Assembly (NCBI RefSeq): GCF_003443895.1
Contig: NZ_QQOA01000018.1
Coordinates: forward strand, 79,466-143,465
Source: Paraburkholderia phosphatilytica
GTDB taxonomy: Bacteria > Pseudomonadota > Gammaproteobacteria > Burkholderiales > Burkholderiaceae
Reading direction: 5' to 3'
DNA length: 64,000 bases
Shown: one piece after another, positions 45,535 to 54,761 of the stretch
Layout of the letters: each line of letters begins with the position of its first letter
Position numbering within the stretch: the first letter of the stretch is position 1
The notes under the pieces: model-generated
Seen by the model: the letters and a program-made list of their open reading frames with translations, nothing else
Told to the model about the DNA's origin: nothing
The model's database searches: none
Translations under genes and position numbers: made by a program

Positions 45535-46805
45535 ACCTTCCCTCCACGCATCAGCACGCGGTTTTCGTAGTCCACGCGCATCAGCACCGCGATCGCGAGG
45601 CAGTTGAGCAGAATGCCCGAACCGCCGTAGCTCACGAGCGGCAGCGTGAGACCTTTAGTCGGCAGGAGACCCAGGTTCACGCCCATGTTGATGAAGGTCT
45701 GCGCACCGAACCACAGGCCGATGCCCTTCGCCATCAAACCGGCGAACGTGCGGTCGAGCGCGAGCGCCTGACGGCCGATCTCGAACGCGCGGCGCACGAT
45801 CCAGTAGAACAGCAGAATCACGACCAGCACGCCGACGAAACCAAGTTCCTCGCCGATCACCGCGAGGATGAAGTCGGTGTGCGCTTCGGGCAGATAGTTG
45901 AGCTTTTCGACGCTGCCGCCCAGGCCCACGCCGAACCACTCGCCGCGGCCGAACGCGATCAGCGAGTGCGTCAGCTGATACGCCTTGCCCTGCGCGTAGC
46001 GGTCGTCCCACGGATCAAGGTACGCGAAGATCCGCTCACGACGCCACGGCGACGCCCACACGAGCAAACTGAACGTGCCGACCGCGGTGGCAACGAGACC
46101 GCCGAAAATCTTGCCGTTCACGTTGCCGAGGAACAGCACGCCCATCGCGATCGCCGCGACCACCATGAACGCGCCCATATCGGGCTCGAGCAGCAGCAGC
46201 ATGCCGACCGCGCCAACCGCGAAACCCATCGGCAGAAAACCCTTCGCGAAGCTGTGCATGTACTCCTGCTTGCGCACCGTGTAGTTCGCCGCGTAGATCG
46301 TCACAGCGAGCTTCATGATTTCCGACGGCTGCATGTTCGTGACGCCGAGCGGAATCCAGCGGCGCGCGCCGTTCACGCCCTTGCCGACGTGCGGAATCAG
46401 CACGACCACGAGCGCGGCGAGCGCGATCAGGAAGAGCTTCGGCGCGTACTTGTCCCACGTCGACACGGGAATGCGGAACGCGACGATGCCGACCACGCCG
46501 CCCATCGCCACGTAGATGCACTGGCGCACGAGAAACGCGTAGTCGCGATACGACGCGTACTTCGGCGAATCCGGCATCGCGATCGATGCCGAGTACACCA
46601 TCACGATGCCGAGCCCGAGCAGCGCGACGACGACCCACAGCAGCGAGTAATCGTAGTCGAGCATCCGCGAGCGCGACGGGCGCACGCCGTTGACCACGCT
46701 CGCGATGCCGCCCGCGACGCGCGAGGCCGGCGCCGCGGCGGCCACACCGCCGGCGGAGCCGCGTTGTTTCGAGAGGCGCGTGCCGAAACGTTCCGACCAG
46801 CTCAT
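45531..46805 (-). CDS. ftsW: Septal peptidoglycan glycosyltransferase FtsW (SEDS family)
   Basis: A 424-residue polytopic SEDS protein that polymerises septal glycan with FtsI. About ten transmembrane helices begin after a roughly 50-residue cytoplasmic N-terminus (Ser/Arg/Ala-rich, longer than in E. coli). Family motifs include GVNGARRWIPLG, QPSEIMKLA, LLLEPDMGAF and LPLVSYGGSGILLN. The start is the ATG at 46805 (MSWSERFGTRLSK), overlapping the murD stop. Long upstream in-frame sequence is murD in another frame. Confidence 0.97.
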   Translation of the reverse strand: MSWSERFGTRLSKQRGSAGGVAAAAPASRVAGGIASVVNGVRPSRSRMLDYDYSLLWVVVALLGLGIVMVYSASIAMPDSPKYASYRDYAFLVRQCIYVAMGGVVGIVAFRIPVSTWDKYAPKLFLIALAALVVVLIPHVGKGVNGARRWIPLGVTNMQPSEIMKLAVTIYAANYTVRKQEYMHSFAKGFLPMGFAVGAVGMLLLLEPDMGAFMVVAAIAMGVLFLGNVNGKIFGGLVATAVGTFSLLVWASPWRRERIFAYLDPWDDRYAQGKAYQLTHSLIAFGRGEWFGVGLGGSVEKLNYLPEAHTDFILAVIGEELGFVGVLVVILLFYWIVRRAFEIGRQALALDRTFAGLMAKGIGLWFGAQTFINMGVNLGLLPTKGLTLPLVSYGGSGILLNCLAIAVLMRVDYENRVLMRGGKV

Positions 46806-48340
46806 ATCATCGTCCCCCGTTCGGCTGCGATGTCTTCTACCGTGCTGCGGAACACCGCGGCACGATGCGCGTAACCCTTGAACATGTCGAAGCTCGCGCA
46901 CGCCGGCGACAGCAGCACGACGTCGCCCGGCTGTGCGAGCGCCTCGGCGGCGCGCGTCGCGGCCTCCAGCGTCGCGTGATCGGCGAGCGGAATGCCGGTG
47001 TCGGCGAGCACCGCGCGGATCTGCGGCGCGTCGCGGCCGATCAGCATCACCGCGCGGCACCAGCGCGTGACCGGCGCGGCGAGCGGATCGAACGCCTGAC
47101 CCTTGCCGTCGCCGCCGGCGATCAGCACCGCGCGCTGCGCGAGGCCGTCGAGCGCGGCGACCGTTGCGCCGACATTGGTGCCCTTGCTGTCGTCGACATA
47201 GTCGACACCGTCGATCGATGCGATCAGCTCCACGCGATGCGGCTCGCCGTGATACTCGCGCAGACCGTGCAACAGCGGCGCACCGGGCAGGCCCACCGCG
47301 CGCGCGAGCGCGAACGCGGCGAGCGCGTTCGCCGCGTTGTGCAGGCCGCGAATGCGCAGCGCGTCCGCGGGCATCAAGCGCTTGAGGCCAATATTCGGCG
47401 GCGTGGTCGGCTCGTTCTTGCGGCGGCGGCTCGTGGTGGGCGCGGGTTCGTCGGCGGCGTCGCGGTCCTGCGCTTCGACGAGCCACAGCATGCCGTTATC
47501 GCGCAGCAGACCGTAGTCGCCGTCCTGGGTCGGTTCGTTCAGGCCAAACGTGATCGTGCGTACCGCGCCTTCCGCCGCAGCGCTTTGAGCGGCCGGCGGC
47601 GCGAGCGCCATCACGCGCGCGTCGTCGCGGTTCAGCACGCGGATCGTCTGCGGCCCGAAGATGCGGCCTTTCGCGGCGGCATACGCGTCGAGTCCGCCGT
47701 GCCAGTCGAGATGATCCTGCGTGATGTTCAGCACGACGGCCGCGTCCGGCGCGAACGTATGCGCGGTTTCGAGCTGGAAGCTCGACAGTTCGAGCACCCA
47801 CACGTCGGGCAGCGCGGTGCTGTCGATCGCTTCGGCAAGCTTGTCGAGCGCGGCCGGGCTGATGTTGCCGGCCACCGCAACCTTCTTGCCCGCGCGCTCG
47901 CACAGCAGACCAGTGAGGCTCGTCGTCGTGGTCTTGCCGTTGGTGCCGGTGATCGCGATTACTTTCGGCGCGTAGCCGCTTTCGCCGAGCGTCTTCAGCG
48001 CCTGCGCGAAGAATTCGAGTTCGCCCCACACGGGAACGTCGCGTTCGCGCGCGGCTTCGATCAGCGGCACAAGATCCGCCGCGAGCGGCGACAGGCCGGG
48101 ACTGATCGCGACGAGCTCGACGCCTTCGAGCAGCGCAGTCGAAAACGCGCCGCCGACGAAATCCGCATCGATGCCATGCGCCGCGAGCCCCGACAGGTTC
48201 GGCGGCACTTCGCGGGTATCGGCCACACGAAGGCGACAACCGTGCCGCGCGCACCAGCGCGCCATCGCGAGCCCCGATTCACCGAGCCCCAGCACGAGCA
48301 CCATCGGCTTTTGCCGATCCCGAAACTTCTCGCCGAACAT
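46802..48340 (-). CDS. murD: UDP-N-acetylmuramoyl-L-alanine--D-glutamate ligase
   Basis: A 512-residue Mur ligase adding D-Glu. The N-terminal domain has VLVLGLGESGLAMARWC, the P-loop GTNGKTTTTSLTGLL near 130, LSSFQLE near 178, and VDYVDDSKGTNVGATVAAL near 380. It is about 70 residues longer than E. coli MurD. The excess includes a low-complexity insert near 290-330 (DAADEPAPTTSRRRKNEP) in the central domain. The start is the ATG at 48340 (MFGEKFRDRQKPM), 21 bp after mraY. Confidence 0.97.
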   Translation of the reverse strand: MFGEKFRDRQKPMVLVLGLGESGLAMARWCARHGCRLRVADTREVPPNLSGLAAHGIDADFVGGAFSTALLEGVELVAISPGLSPLAADLVPLIEAARERDVPVWGELEFFAQALKTLGESGYAPKVIAITGTNGKTTTTSLTGLLCERAGKKVAVAGNISPAALDKLAEAIDSTALPDVWVLELSSFQLETAHTFAPDAAVVLNITQDHLDWHGGLDAYAAAKGRIFGPQTIRVLNRDDARVMALAPPAAQSAAAEGAVRTITFGLNEPTQDGDYGLLRDNGMLWLVEAQDRDAADEPAPTTSRRRKNEPTTPPNIGLKRLMPADALRIRGLHNAANALAAFALARAVGLPGAPLLHGLREYHGEPHRVELIASIDGVDYVDDSKGTNVGATVAALDGLAQRAVLIAGGDGKGQAFDPLAAPVTRWCRAVMLIGRDAPQIRAVLADTGIPLADHATLEAATRAAEALAQPGDVVLLSPACASFDMFKGYAHRAAVFRSTVEDIAAERGTMI

Positions 48341-48361
48341 CGCTTGCTTTCCCTTTGCCGC

Positions 48362-49531
48362 TTAACGCAGTTTGAGCGTGGACAACCCGAACAGGCACAA
48401 CATCAACGTGATGATCCAGAAACGCACGACCACCTGCGTCTCTTTCCAGCCCGACAATTCGAAATGGTGATGCAGCGGCGCCATCTTGAAGATGCGCCGA
48501 CCTTCGCCGTAACGGCGCTTCGTGTACTTGAACCACGTGACCTGCAACATCACGGACAGCGTCTCCGCGACGAAGATGCCGCCCATGATGAAGAGCACGA
48601 TTTCCTGACGCACGATCACCGCGACGGTACCGAGCGCGCCGCCGAGCGCGAGCGCGCCGACGTCGCCCATAAAGACCTGCGCCGGGTGCGTGTTGAACCA
48701 GAGGAACGCGAGCCCCGCGCCGCCCATCGCCGAACAGAAAATCAGCAGTTCGCCCGCGCCGGGTATGTGCGGGAACAATAGATATTTCGAATAGATCGAA
48801 CTGCCCATCACGTACGCGAACACGCCGAGCGACGCGCCCACCAGCACCACGGGCATGATCACGAGACCGTCGAGACCGTCGGTCAGGTTCACCGCGTTGC
48901 TCGCGCCGACGATCACGAAGTACGTGAGCGCGATGAAGCCCCACACGCCGAGCGGATAGCTGATCGACTTGAGGAACGGCAGCATCAGGTCCGCGCGCGC
49001 GGGCAGGCCCATCGAGAGACCGCTGCGCACCCACGCCATGAACAGGTCGAACACGCGCACGTTGCTCGCCTCGGACACGCTGAACGCGAGATACACCGCT
49101 GCGAACAGACCGATGATCGATTGCCAGAAATACTTTTCGCGCGACGACATGCCGCGCGGATCCTTGTAGACCACCTTGCGATAGTCGTCGACCCAGCCGA
49201 TCAGGCCGAAGCCGAACGTGACGAGCATCACGATCCAGATAAAGCGGTTGGTCAGATCGCCCCACAGCAGCGTGGACACCGCGATGCCGATCAGGATCAG
49301 CACGCCGCCCATCGTCGGCGTACCGGATTTCACGAGGTGCGATTGGGGGCCGTCTTTGCGCACGGCCTGGCCGACCTTCATCTGGGTCAGCTTGCGGATC
49401 ACCCACGGGCCGCAGACGAGACCGATCAACAGCGCGGTGATGGTGGCCATCACCGCGCGGAACGTCAGGTAGTTGATCACGCGCAAAAAGCTTGCGTCAT
49501 TCTGCAGCCATTGCGCCAGCGCCAGCAGCAT
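48362..49531 (-). CDS. mraY: Phospho-N-acetylmuramoyl-pentapeptide transferase
   Basis: A 389-residue integral-membrane enzyme forming lipid I from UDP-MurNAc-pentapeptide and undecaprenyl phosphate. Ten helices are expected. Conserved motifs are KSGTPTMGGVLIL, the catalytic DDYRK, NLTDGLDGL with the Mg-binding Asp, GDVGALALGGALG, and APLHHHFE. The start is the ATG at 49531 (MLLALAQWLQND), 19 bp after murF. Upstream in-frame residues are not conserved. Confidence 0.99.
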   Translation of the reverse strand: MLLALAQWLQNDASFLRVINYLTFRAVMATITALLIGLVCGPWVIRKLTQMKVGQAVRKDGPQSHLVKSGTPTMGGVLILIGIAVSTLLWGDLTNRFIWIVMLVTFGFGLIGWVDDYRKVVYKDPRGMSSREKYFWQSIIGLFAAVYLAFSVSEASNVRVFDLFMAWVRSGLSMGLPARADLMLPFLKSISYPLGVWGFIALTYFVIVGASNAVNLTDGLDGLVIMPVVLVGASLGVFAYVMGSSIYSKYLLFPHIPGAGELLIFCSAMGGAGLAFLWFNTHPAQVFMGDVGALALGGALGTVAVIVRQEIVLFIMGGIFVAETLSVMLQVTWFKYTKRRYGEGRRIFKMAPLHHHFELSGWKETQVVVRFWIITLMLCLFGLSTLKLR

Positions 49532-49550
49532 ACGTTCGGGTCCTTCTCTT

Positions 49551-50957
49551 TCAGTGTGCGGCGGGCGTCGTGCCCGTCGCATCGGGTTGGGTAATGGCCA
49601 GTACCACGCGTTCCATCTGCATGAAGCGCGAGCCCTTCACGAGCAGCGTGGCCGATGCGTCGTAGCCGGCCTGCAGCAGTTGCGCGACGAGCGATGCGTG
49701 ATCGGCGGCATGCTGCGCGCCCTCGCCGAACGCGGTCGCCATGTCGCGCGACGCGGCGCCGAGCGTGAACAGCGCATCGATGCCGCGCTCTTTTGCATAC
49801 GTACCGACTTCGCGATGGAACGCCGGGCCCTCGTCGCCGACTTCGCCCATGTCGCCCATCACGAGCACGCGCGGCGACGGCTGCGCGGCGAGCACATCGA
49901 TTGCGGCGCGCGCCGAATCGGGATTCGCGTTGTAGGTGTCGTCGATCACCGTAGCGCCCGCGAGCGCGCCGATCGCGGCATGCTTCACCTGCAGACGTCC
50001 CTTCACCGGCATGAACGATTCGAGCCCGCGGCGGATCGCGTCGAGCGACACGTTCGCGGCGAGCGCGGCGGCCGTCGCGGCGAGCGCGTTGCGTGCGTTG
50101 TGATCGCCCAGCACCTGCAGCGCGATGTCCACGCGGCCCGCCGGCGTGTCGGAGGTCAAACGATTGCCGACGAACGTGCCAGTGACGGCGGCTGCAGTGG
50201 TGCGTTGCGGCGTGTTCAGCGCGAAGTCGAGCACGCGGTTGCCGGTCGCGGCAACGCGCCACACGCTCGCGTACGCATCGTCGGCCGGGAACACGGCGGC
50301 GCCGTCGGGCGTCAGCGCGTGGATCACTGTCGCATGTTCGAGCGCGACGGCTTCCACCGTCGCCATGAATTCCTGATGCTCGCGCTGCGCGTTGTTGACG
50401 ACGGCGACCGTCGGCGCGGCGATCTTCGCGAGCTGTTCGGTCTCGCCGGGATGGTTCATGCCGAGCTCGACGACGGCGAGCTTGTGCGCGGCGCCGAGAC
50501 GGAACAGCGTGAGCGGCACGCCGATGTCGTTGTTGAAGTTGCCAGCGGTTGCAAGCCGCGCGTCGTCGCCGACCGCTGCCGCGAAGATCGACGAGATCAT
50601 CTCCTTCACGGTGGTCTTGCCGTTGCTGCCGGTGACCGCGACGAGCGGCATCGTGAAGCGCTGACGCCAGCCGTTCGCAAGCGCGCCGAGCGCGACGCGC
50701 GTGTCCGCGACGCGCAGCGCGGGAATGCGCCAGTCGCCCGGGCTGCGCGTGACGAGCACCGCGCTCACCTGGCGCGCGGCAACTTCCGCGAGGAAGTCGT
50801 GTGCGTCGAAGCGGTCGCCCTTCAGCGCGACGAACAGATCGCCCGGGCCGGCGGTGCGGCTGTCGGTCGAGACCTGATCGAAGGTCGCGTTCTCATCGCC
50901 GAGCACGGTGGCGCCGGGAATCAGCGCGGCGGCTTCGCGTAGCGAAAACATCGTCAT
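49551..50957 (-). CDS. murF: UDP-N-acetylmuramoyl-tripeptide--D-alanyl-D-alanine ligase
   Basis: A 468-residue Mur ligase joining D-Ala-D-Ala to the tripeptide precursor. The N-terminal domain has VSTDSRTAGPGDLFVALKG, the P-loop VTGSNGKTTVKEMI near residue 108, NVGVPLTL-like NDIGVPLTLFRL near 150, and DTYNANPDS near 345. The start ATG at 50957 overlaps the murE stop; an alternative ATG at 50951 (MFSLREAAAL) would restore better spacing. Confidence 0.98.
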   Translation of the reverse strand: MTMFSLREAAALIPGATVLGDENATFDQVSTDSRTAGPGDLFVALKGDRFDAHDFLAEVAARQVSAVLVTRSPGDWRIPALRVADTRVALGALANGWRQRFTMPLVAVTGSNGKTTVKEMISSIFAAAVGDDARLATAGNFNNDIGVPLTLFRLGAAHKLAVVELGMNHPGETEQLAKIAAPTVAVVNNAQREHQEFMATVEAVALEHATVIHALTPDGAAVFPADDAYASVWRVAATGNRVLDFALNTPQRTTAAAVTGTFVGNRLTSDTPAGRVDIALQVLGDHNARNALAATAAALAANVSLDAIRRGLESFMPVKGRLQVKHAAIGALAGATVIDDTYNANPDSARAAIDVLAAQPSPRVLVMGDMGEVGDEGPAFHREVGTYAKERGIDALFTLGAASRDMATAFGEGAQHAADHASLVAQLLQAGYDASATLLVKGSRFMQMERVVLAITQPDATGTTPAAH

Positions 50958-52519
50958 TCGCCTCCTCCACGGGTCTGGGTTGCGCGCGCGGCGAGTGCGA
51001 GCCGCGCGTGGTCCTGGTCGGAGAAAGCCCGCTTCTTGCCCATGATTTCCTGCGTGGACTCGTGGCCTTTGCCCGCGAGCACCACCACGTCTTCGCGCTT
51101 CGCGCCGCGCACCGCCTGCAGGATCGCGCTCGCGCGATCGTCGACGCGGCGCGCCTTCGACGGATCGCGCATGCCCTGCACGATCTGGTCGATGATCGCG
51201 ACCGGGTCTTCGCCGCGCGGGTTGTCGCTCGTCACGACGACGCTGTCCGCGAGACGCTCGGCGATCGCGCCCATCAGCGGGCGCTTCGTCGCGTCGCGAT
51301 CGCCGCCGCAGCCGAACATGCAGACCAGTTCGCCGCCGCGTGCGAGCGCGATCGGGCGCAGCGCGTCGAGCGTTTTATCGAGCGCGTCCGGCGTGTGCGC
51401 GTAGTCCACCACGACGAGCGGCTCGTCGTTCTGGATGCGACCGCCCAGGCGCTGCATGCGGCCGTTCACCGGCTCGAGCCTGGCGATCTCGGCGATGGCG
51501 ACGTCGAACGGCACGTCGGCTGCGAGCAGCGCGCCCAGCACGCCCAGCAGATTGCTCACGTTGAAATAGCCGAGCGTCGCGACTTCGACGTCCGCGCTGC
51601 CCCAGTCGGAGGTCTCTAGATGGAACGCGGTGCCCATCTGCGTGGCGCGCAGGTTCGATGCGATCAGCGTCGCGTCCGCGACCGGACCACCCGCGGCAAC
51701 GCTGCGCGCGACGTTCGGCGACTCGATGCCGTACGCGATGACGTGCGCTTTGCCGCGCGTGCTCGAGATCAGGCGGCGGCCGGCTTCGTCGTCGCGATTG
51801 ATCACCGCGCAGCGCAGATCCGGCCACGCGAAGAGGCGCGCCTTCGCGGCTTCATACGCGGCGAACGTGTGGTGATAGTCGAGGTGATCCTGGGTGAGAT
51901 TCGTGAACACCGCGATGTCGAACAGCGTGCCGTTCACGCGCCCCTGATGCAGCGCATGTGACGACACTTCCATCGCCACGGCTTGTGCGCCTGCATCGCG
52001 CAACGCGGCGAGATTGCGCTGCGTTTGCGGCGCGTCGGGCGTCGTGAAGCCGGTGTACACGAGCTGACCCGGCATGCCGCTGCCGAGCGTGCCGATGATC
52101 GCCGCGCGCTGGCCGGCATTGGTGAGCGCGGCCGCGATCCATTGCGTGCACGACGTTTTGCCGTTCGTGCCCGTTACGCCGATCACGCGCATCTGCTCGC
52201 TCGGCTCGCCGTACCATGCGGACGCGATCGGGCCCGCGAGATCGTTCAGCGCGGGCACCGCGAGCGAGACCGCCGGGTCGACGCTGCCCGTGAACTGTTC
52301 CGGCTGATAGAGCACCGCGGCCGCGCCGCGTTCGATCGCGGCTGCGATATGCGGACGGTTGTCGGCACCATCGACGGCATACGCGAGAAACGCGTCGCCG
52401 GCCGCGAGCGTGCGGGTATCGGCGTGCAGATGCGCCGCCGGCTGCACGCGCGTGCGCAGCCAGGCGAGCGCGTCGGCGATCTGATGATGCGCCGGATGCC
52501 TCGAACGTTGCGCGCTCAT
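50954..52519 (-). CDS. murE: UDP-N-acetylmuramoyl-L-alanyl-D-glutamate--2,6-diaminopimelate ligase
   Basis: A 521-residue Mur ligase adding the third residue. The P-loop is VTGTNGKTSCTQWI near residue 120. The DNPR motif (VVTSDNPRGEDP, near 415) specifies meso-diaminopimelate over lysine. DYAHTPDALDKTL near 365 and the terminal GKGHE motif are present. The start is the ATG at 52519 (MSAQRSRHPAHHQIA), overlapping the ftsI stop by 4 bp. Ends 4 bp inside murF. Confidence 0.98.
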   Translation of the reverse strand: MSAQRSRHPAHHQIADALAWLRTRVQPAAHLHADTRTLAAGDAFLAYAVDGADNRPHIAAAIERGAAAVLYQPEQFTGSVDPAVSLAVPALNDLAGPIASAWYGEPSEQMRVIGVTGTNGKTSCTQWIAAALTNAGQRAAIIGTLGSGMPGQLVYTGFTTPDAPQTQRNLAALRDAGAQAVAMEVSSHALHQGRVNGTLFDIAVFTNLTQDHLDYHHTFAAYEAAKARLFAWPDLRCAVINRDDEAGRRLISSTRGKAHVIAYGIESPNVARSVAAGGPVADATLIASNLRATQMGTAFHLETSDWGSADVEVATLGYFNVSNLLGVLGALLAADVPFDVAIAEIARLEPVNGRMQRLGGRIQNDEPLVVVDYAHTPDALDKTLDALRPIALARGGELVCMFGCGGDRDATKRPLMGAIAERLADSVVVTSDNPRGEDPVAIIDQIVQGMRDPSKARRVDDRASAILQAVRGAKREDVVVLAGKGHESTQEIMGKKRAFSDQDHARLALAARATQTRGGGE

Positions 52520-54411
52520 CGCACGACTCCCGGACGGCTCTTTGCGTTCGCCGCGACTTTCAGCTTCTTCGCACCGCTGTTCGCATTGTTGACCGGCAGC
52601 TTGCGCACCGGGGCCGCGGACGACGGTTTCTGCGCGGCGTCGGCGGGCTGTGCGGAGGCGGTGTCGTCCGACACGACCATCTGCTTGATCGGCATGTTCG
52701 GCGGCACATTCAGCGAACGCAGCGTATCGCCGACGATCGACGAGAACACCGGACCCGACACCTGACCGCCGAAGTGGCCGCCGGCGGTCGGTTCGTCGAC
52801 CGATACCGCGACCACGATGCGCGGATCCGGCATCGGCGCCATGCCGACGAACGACGCGCGGTACTTCGACTTGTCGTAGCCGCGGCCTTCGTGCTTGTAC
52901 GCGGTACCGCTCTTGCCGCCGACGCGATAGCCCGGCACCGCCGCATCCGGCGACGTGCCTTGCGTCGACACGACGCTCTCGAGCATCGTGCGCACTTCGC
53001 GGGCGGTAACCGGCGAAAACACCTGCGTGCCGGTGACCGGCTGGTCGTCGCCCGGGTGATGGAAGATCGTGACCGGCATGATCTGGCCGTCGTGCGCGAT
53101 CGCCGTGTACGCACGCGCGAGCTGGAACAGCGACGCGGAGAGACCATAACCGTACGACATCGTGGCCTGCTCGATGCGGCGCCAGCTTTTCCAAGGACGC
53201 AGCCGGCCCGCCGCCGCGCCGGGGAACCCGACCTTCGGCGCCTGTCCGAGACCGATGCTGGTGTACATGTTCCACATCTCTTCGGGCTTGAGCGTCATCG
53301 CGATCTTGGTCGCGCCGATGTTGCTCGACTTCTGGATCACGCCGCCGACGGTCAGCACGCCGAACGCGCTATCGTCGGTGATCGTCGCGCCATCCAGCGT
53401 GAAATGCCCAGCGCCCGTATCCACCAGTGTAGTCGGCGACACGCGATGCAGGTCGAGCGCGAGCGATATCGTGAACGGCTTCATGATCGAGCCCGGCTCG
53501 AACACGTCGGTCAGGATGCGGTTGCGCAGCTGTTCGCCGGTCAGGTGCGAGCGGTCGTTCGGGTTGTAGGTCGGATAGTTGACGAGCGCGAGCACTTCGC
53601 CCGTGCGCACGTCGACCACCATTGCCGCGCCGGCCTTCGCCTTGAATTTCTCGACGGCCGCTTTCAGGTTCGTGTACGCGATGTACTGGATCTTGCTGTC
53701 GATCGACAGTTCGACGTCGCTGCCATTGTGCGGCACGACCTGCTCGTCGACGTCCTCGACGATGTGGCCCATCCGGTCCTTGATCACGTGGCGAATGCCG
53801 GGCACGCCCGCGAGCATCTTCTGGTCGCTCAGCTCGACGCCTTCCTGCCCTTCATCCTCGACGTTGGTGAAGCCGATCAGGTGAGCGGTGATCTCGCCCT
53901 CTGGATAGAAGCGCTTGTATTCCGGGCGTTCGTAGACGCCGGGAATACCGAGCGCAACCACCTGCTGCGCGATGTCGAGCGGCACCTGACGTTTCACGTA
54001 GACGAAGGTCTTGTCGCCGGAGAGTTTCGCGCGCAGTTCGGTCTGCGACATATTGAGCAGCTTGCCGAGCGCGGCCAGCTTGTCGGCGCCGAGATCGTCG
54101 GGCACGGTATCGGGAATCGCCCAGATTGCGCGCACGGGCAAGCTCGTCGCGAGCACGAGGCCGTTGCGATCGAGAATCTTGCCGCGCGTGGCGGGCAGTT
54201 CGATGGTGCGCTGGTAGCGGCTTTCGCCCTGCTTCTGATAGAACGCGTTGCCGGGTCCCTGAATCCAGAACGCGCGCGCGGCGAGCGCGACGAACGCCAT
54301 GAACAGCATGAACACGACGAGCTTCGAGCGCCACATCGGCAGGCGCACGGACAGGATCGGGTTGGCGGTGAACGCGACGCTCTTGTGCTTCGGATTGGAC
54401 GTCTTTTTCAT
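52516..54411 (-). CDS. ftsI: Septal peptidoglycan transpeptidase FtsI (PBP3)
   Basis: A 631-residue class B penicillin-binding protein. The N-terminal transmembrane helix is near residues 30-50 (VVFMLFMAFVALAARAFW). The pedestal domain begins RGKILDRNGLVLATS. The transpeptidase triad is the SxxK motif GSIMKPF near 330, SSN (QKSSNIG) near 388, and KSGT (GGKSGTAYK) near 525. A C-terminal Ala/Pro/Lys-rich tail of about 50 residues is probably disordered. The start is the ATG at 54411 (MKKTSNPKHKSV), overlapping the ftsL stop. Confidence 0.98.
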   Translation of the reverse strand: MKKTSNPKHKSVAFTANPILSVRLPMWRSKLVVFMLFMAFVALAARAFWIQGPGNAFYQKQGESRYQRTIELPATRGKILDRNGLVLATSLPVRAIWAIPDTVPDDLGADKLAALGKLLNMSQTELRAKLSGDKTFVYVKRQVPLDIAQQVVALGIPGVYERPEYKRFYPEGEITAHLIGFTNVEDEGQEGVELSDQKMLAGVPGIRHVIKDRMGHIVEDVDEQVVPHNGSDVELSIDSKIQYIAYTNLKAAVEKFKAKAGAAMVVDVRTGEVLALVNYPTYNPNDRSHLTGEQLRNRILTDVFEPGSIMKPFTISLALDLHRVSPTTLVDTGAGHFTLDGATITDDSAFGVLTVGGVIQKSSNIGATKIAMTLKPEEMWNMYTSIGLGQAPKVGFPGAAAGRLRPWKSWRRIEQATMSYGYGLSASLFQLARAYTAIAHDGQIMPVTIFHHPGDDQPVTGTQVFSPVTAREVRTMLESVVSTQGTSPDAAVPGYRVGGKSGTAYKHEGRGYDKSKYRASFVGMAPMPDPRIVVAVSVDEPTAGGHFGGQVSGPVFSSIVGDTLRSLNVPPNMPIKQMVVSDDTASAQPADAAQKPSSAAPVRKLPVNNANSGAKKLKVAANAKSRPGVVR

Positions 54412-54761
54412 CGCGTGCCTCCGCGTTTGCCGGCAGGCGATGAAGAAGCGTCCGGCGCGGAGACCGGCAGCGGGGTGTCGACCGCCTTCGCGGCGCCCGG
54501 ATCGAGCGTCAGGTATTGCGTGCGGCCGGTAGTGACGGGCTGCATTTTCAGGGAGTCTGTAGCGATCTGCTCGATGCGCGATGTTTTCGACAGCGCGCTC
54601 TGCTGATATTGAAGCTGCGCGTAGTCCTGCTGAAGCTGATGCTCCTGCGACTGCGCGCGTTGCAACTGGATGAATATCTCGCGCTGCTGGTTCGTCGCGT
54701 TGACCACCGACAACGCGCAACCCATCACGACGAAGAGCAGGAAGATGTTGAGGCGGTTCAT
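54408..54761 (-). CDS. ftsL: Cell division protein FtsL
   Basis: A 117-residue bitopic divisome protein. A transmembrane helix at about residues 5-22 (NIFLLFVVMGCALSVVNA) is followed by a periplasmic coiled coil rich in Gln (about 24-65; QREIFIQLQRAQSQEHQLQ) that pairs with FtsB. The C-terminal 40 residues are Pro/Ala/Ser-rich. Coupled on both sides by 4-bp overlaps (rsmH upstream, ftsI downstream). Start: ATG at 54761. Confidence 0.95.
   Translation of the reverse strand: MNRLNIFLLFVVMGCALSVVNATNQQREIFIQLQRAQSQEHQLQQDYAQLQYQQSALSKTSRIEQIATDSLKMQPVTTGRTQYLTLDPGAAKAVDTPLPVSAPDASSSPAGKRGGTR

Noticed and set aside
47400..47480. The insert in murD as a possible frameshift or assembly error
   Set aside because: The frame stays open and conserved MurD motifs continue on both sides, so a genuine in-frame insertion is more likely.
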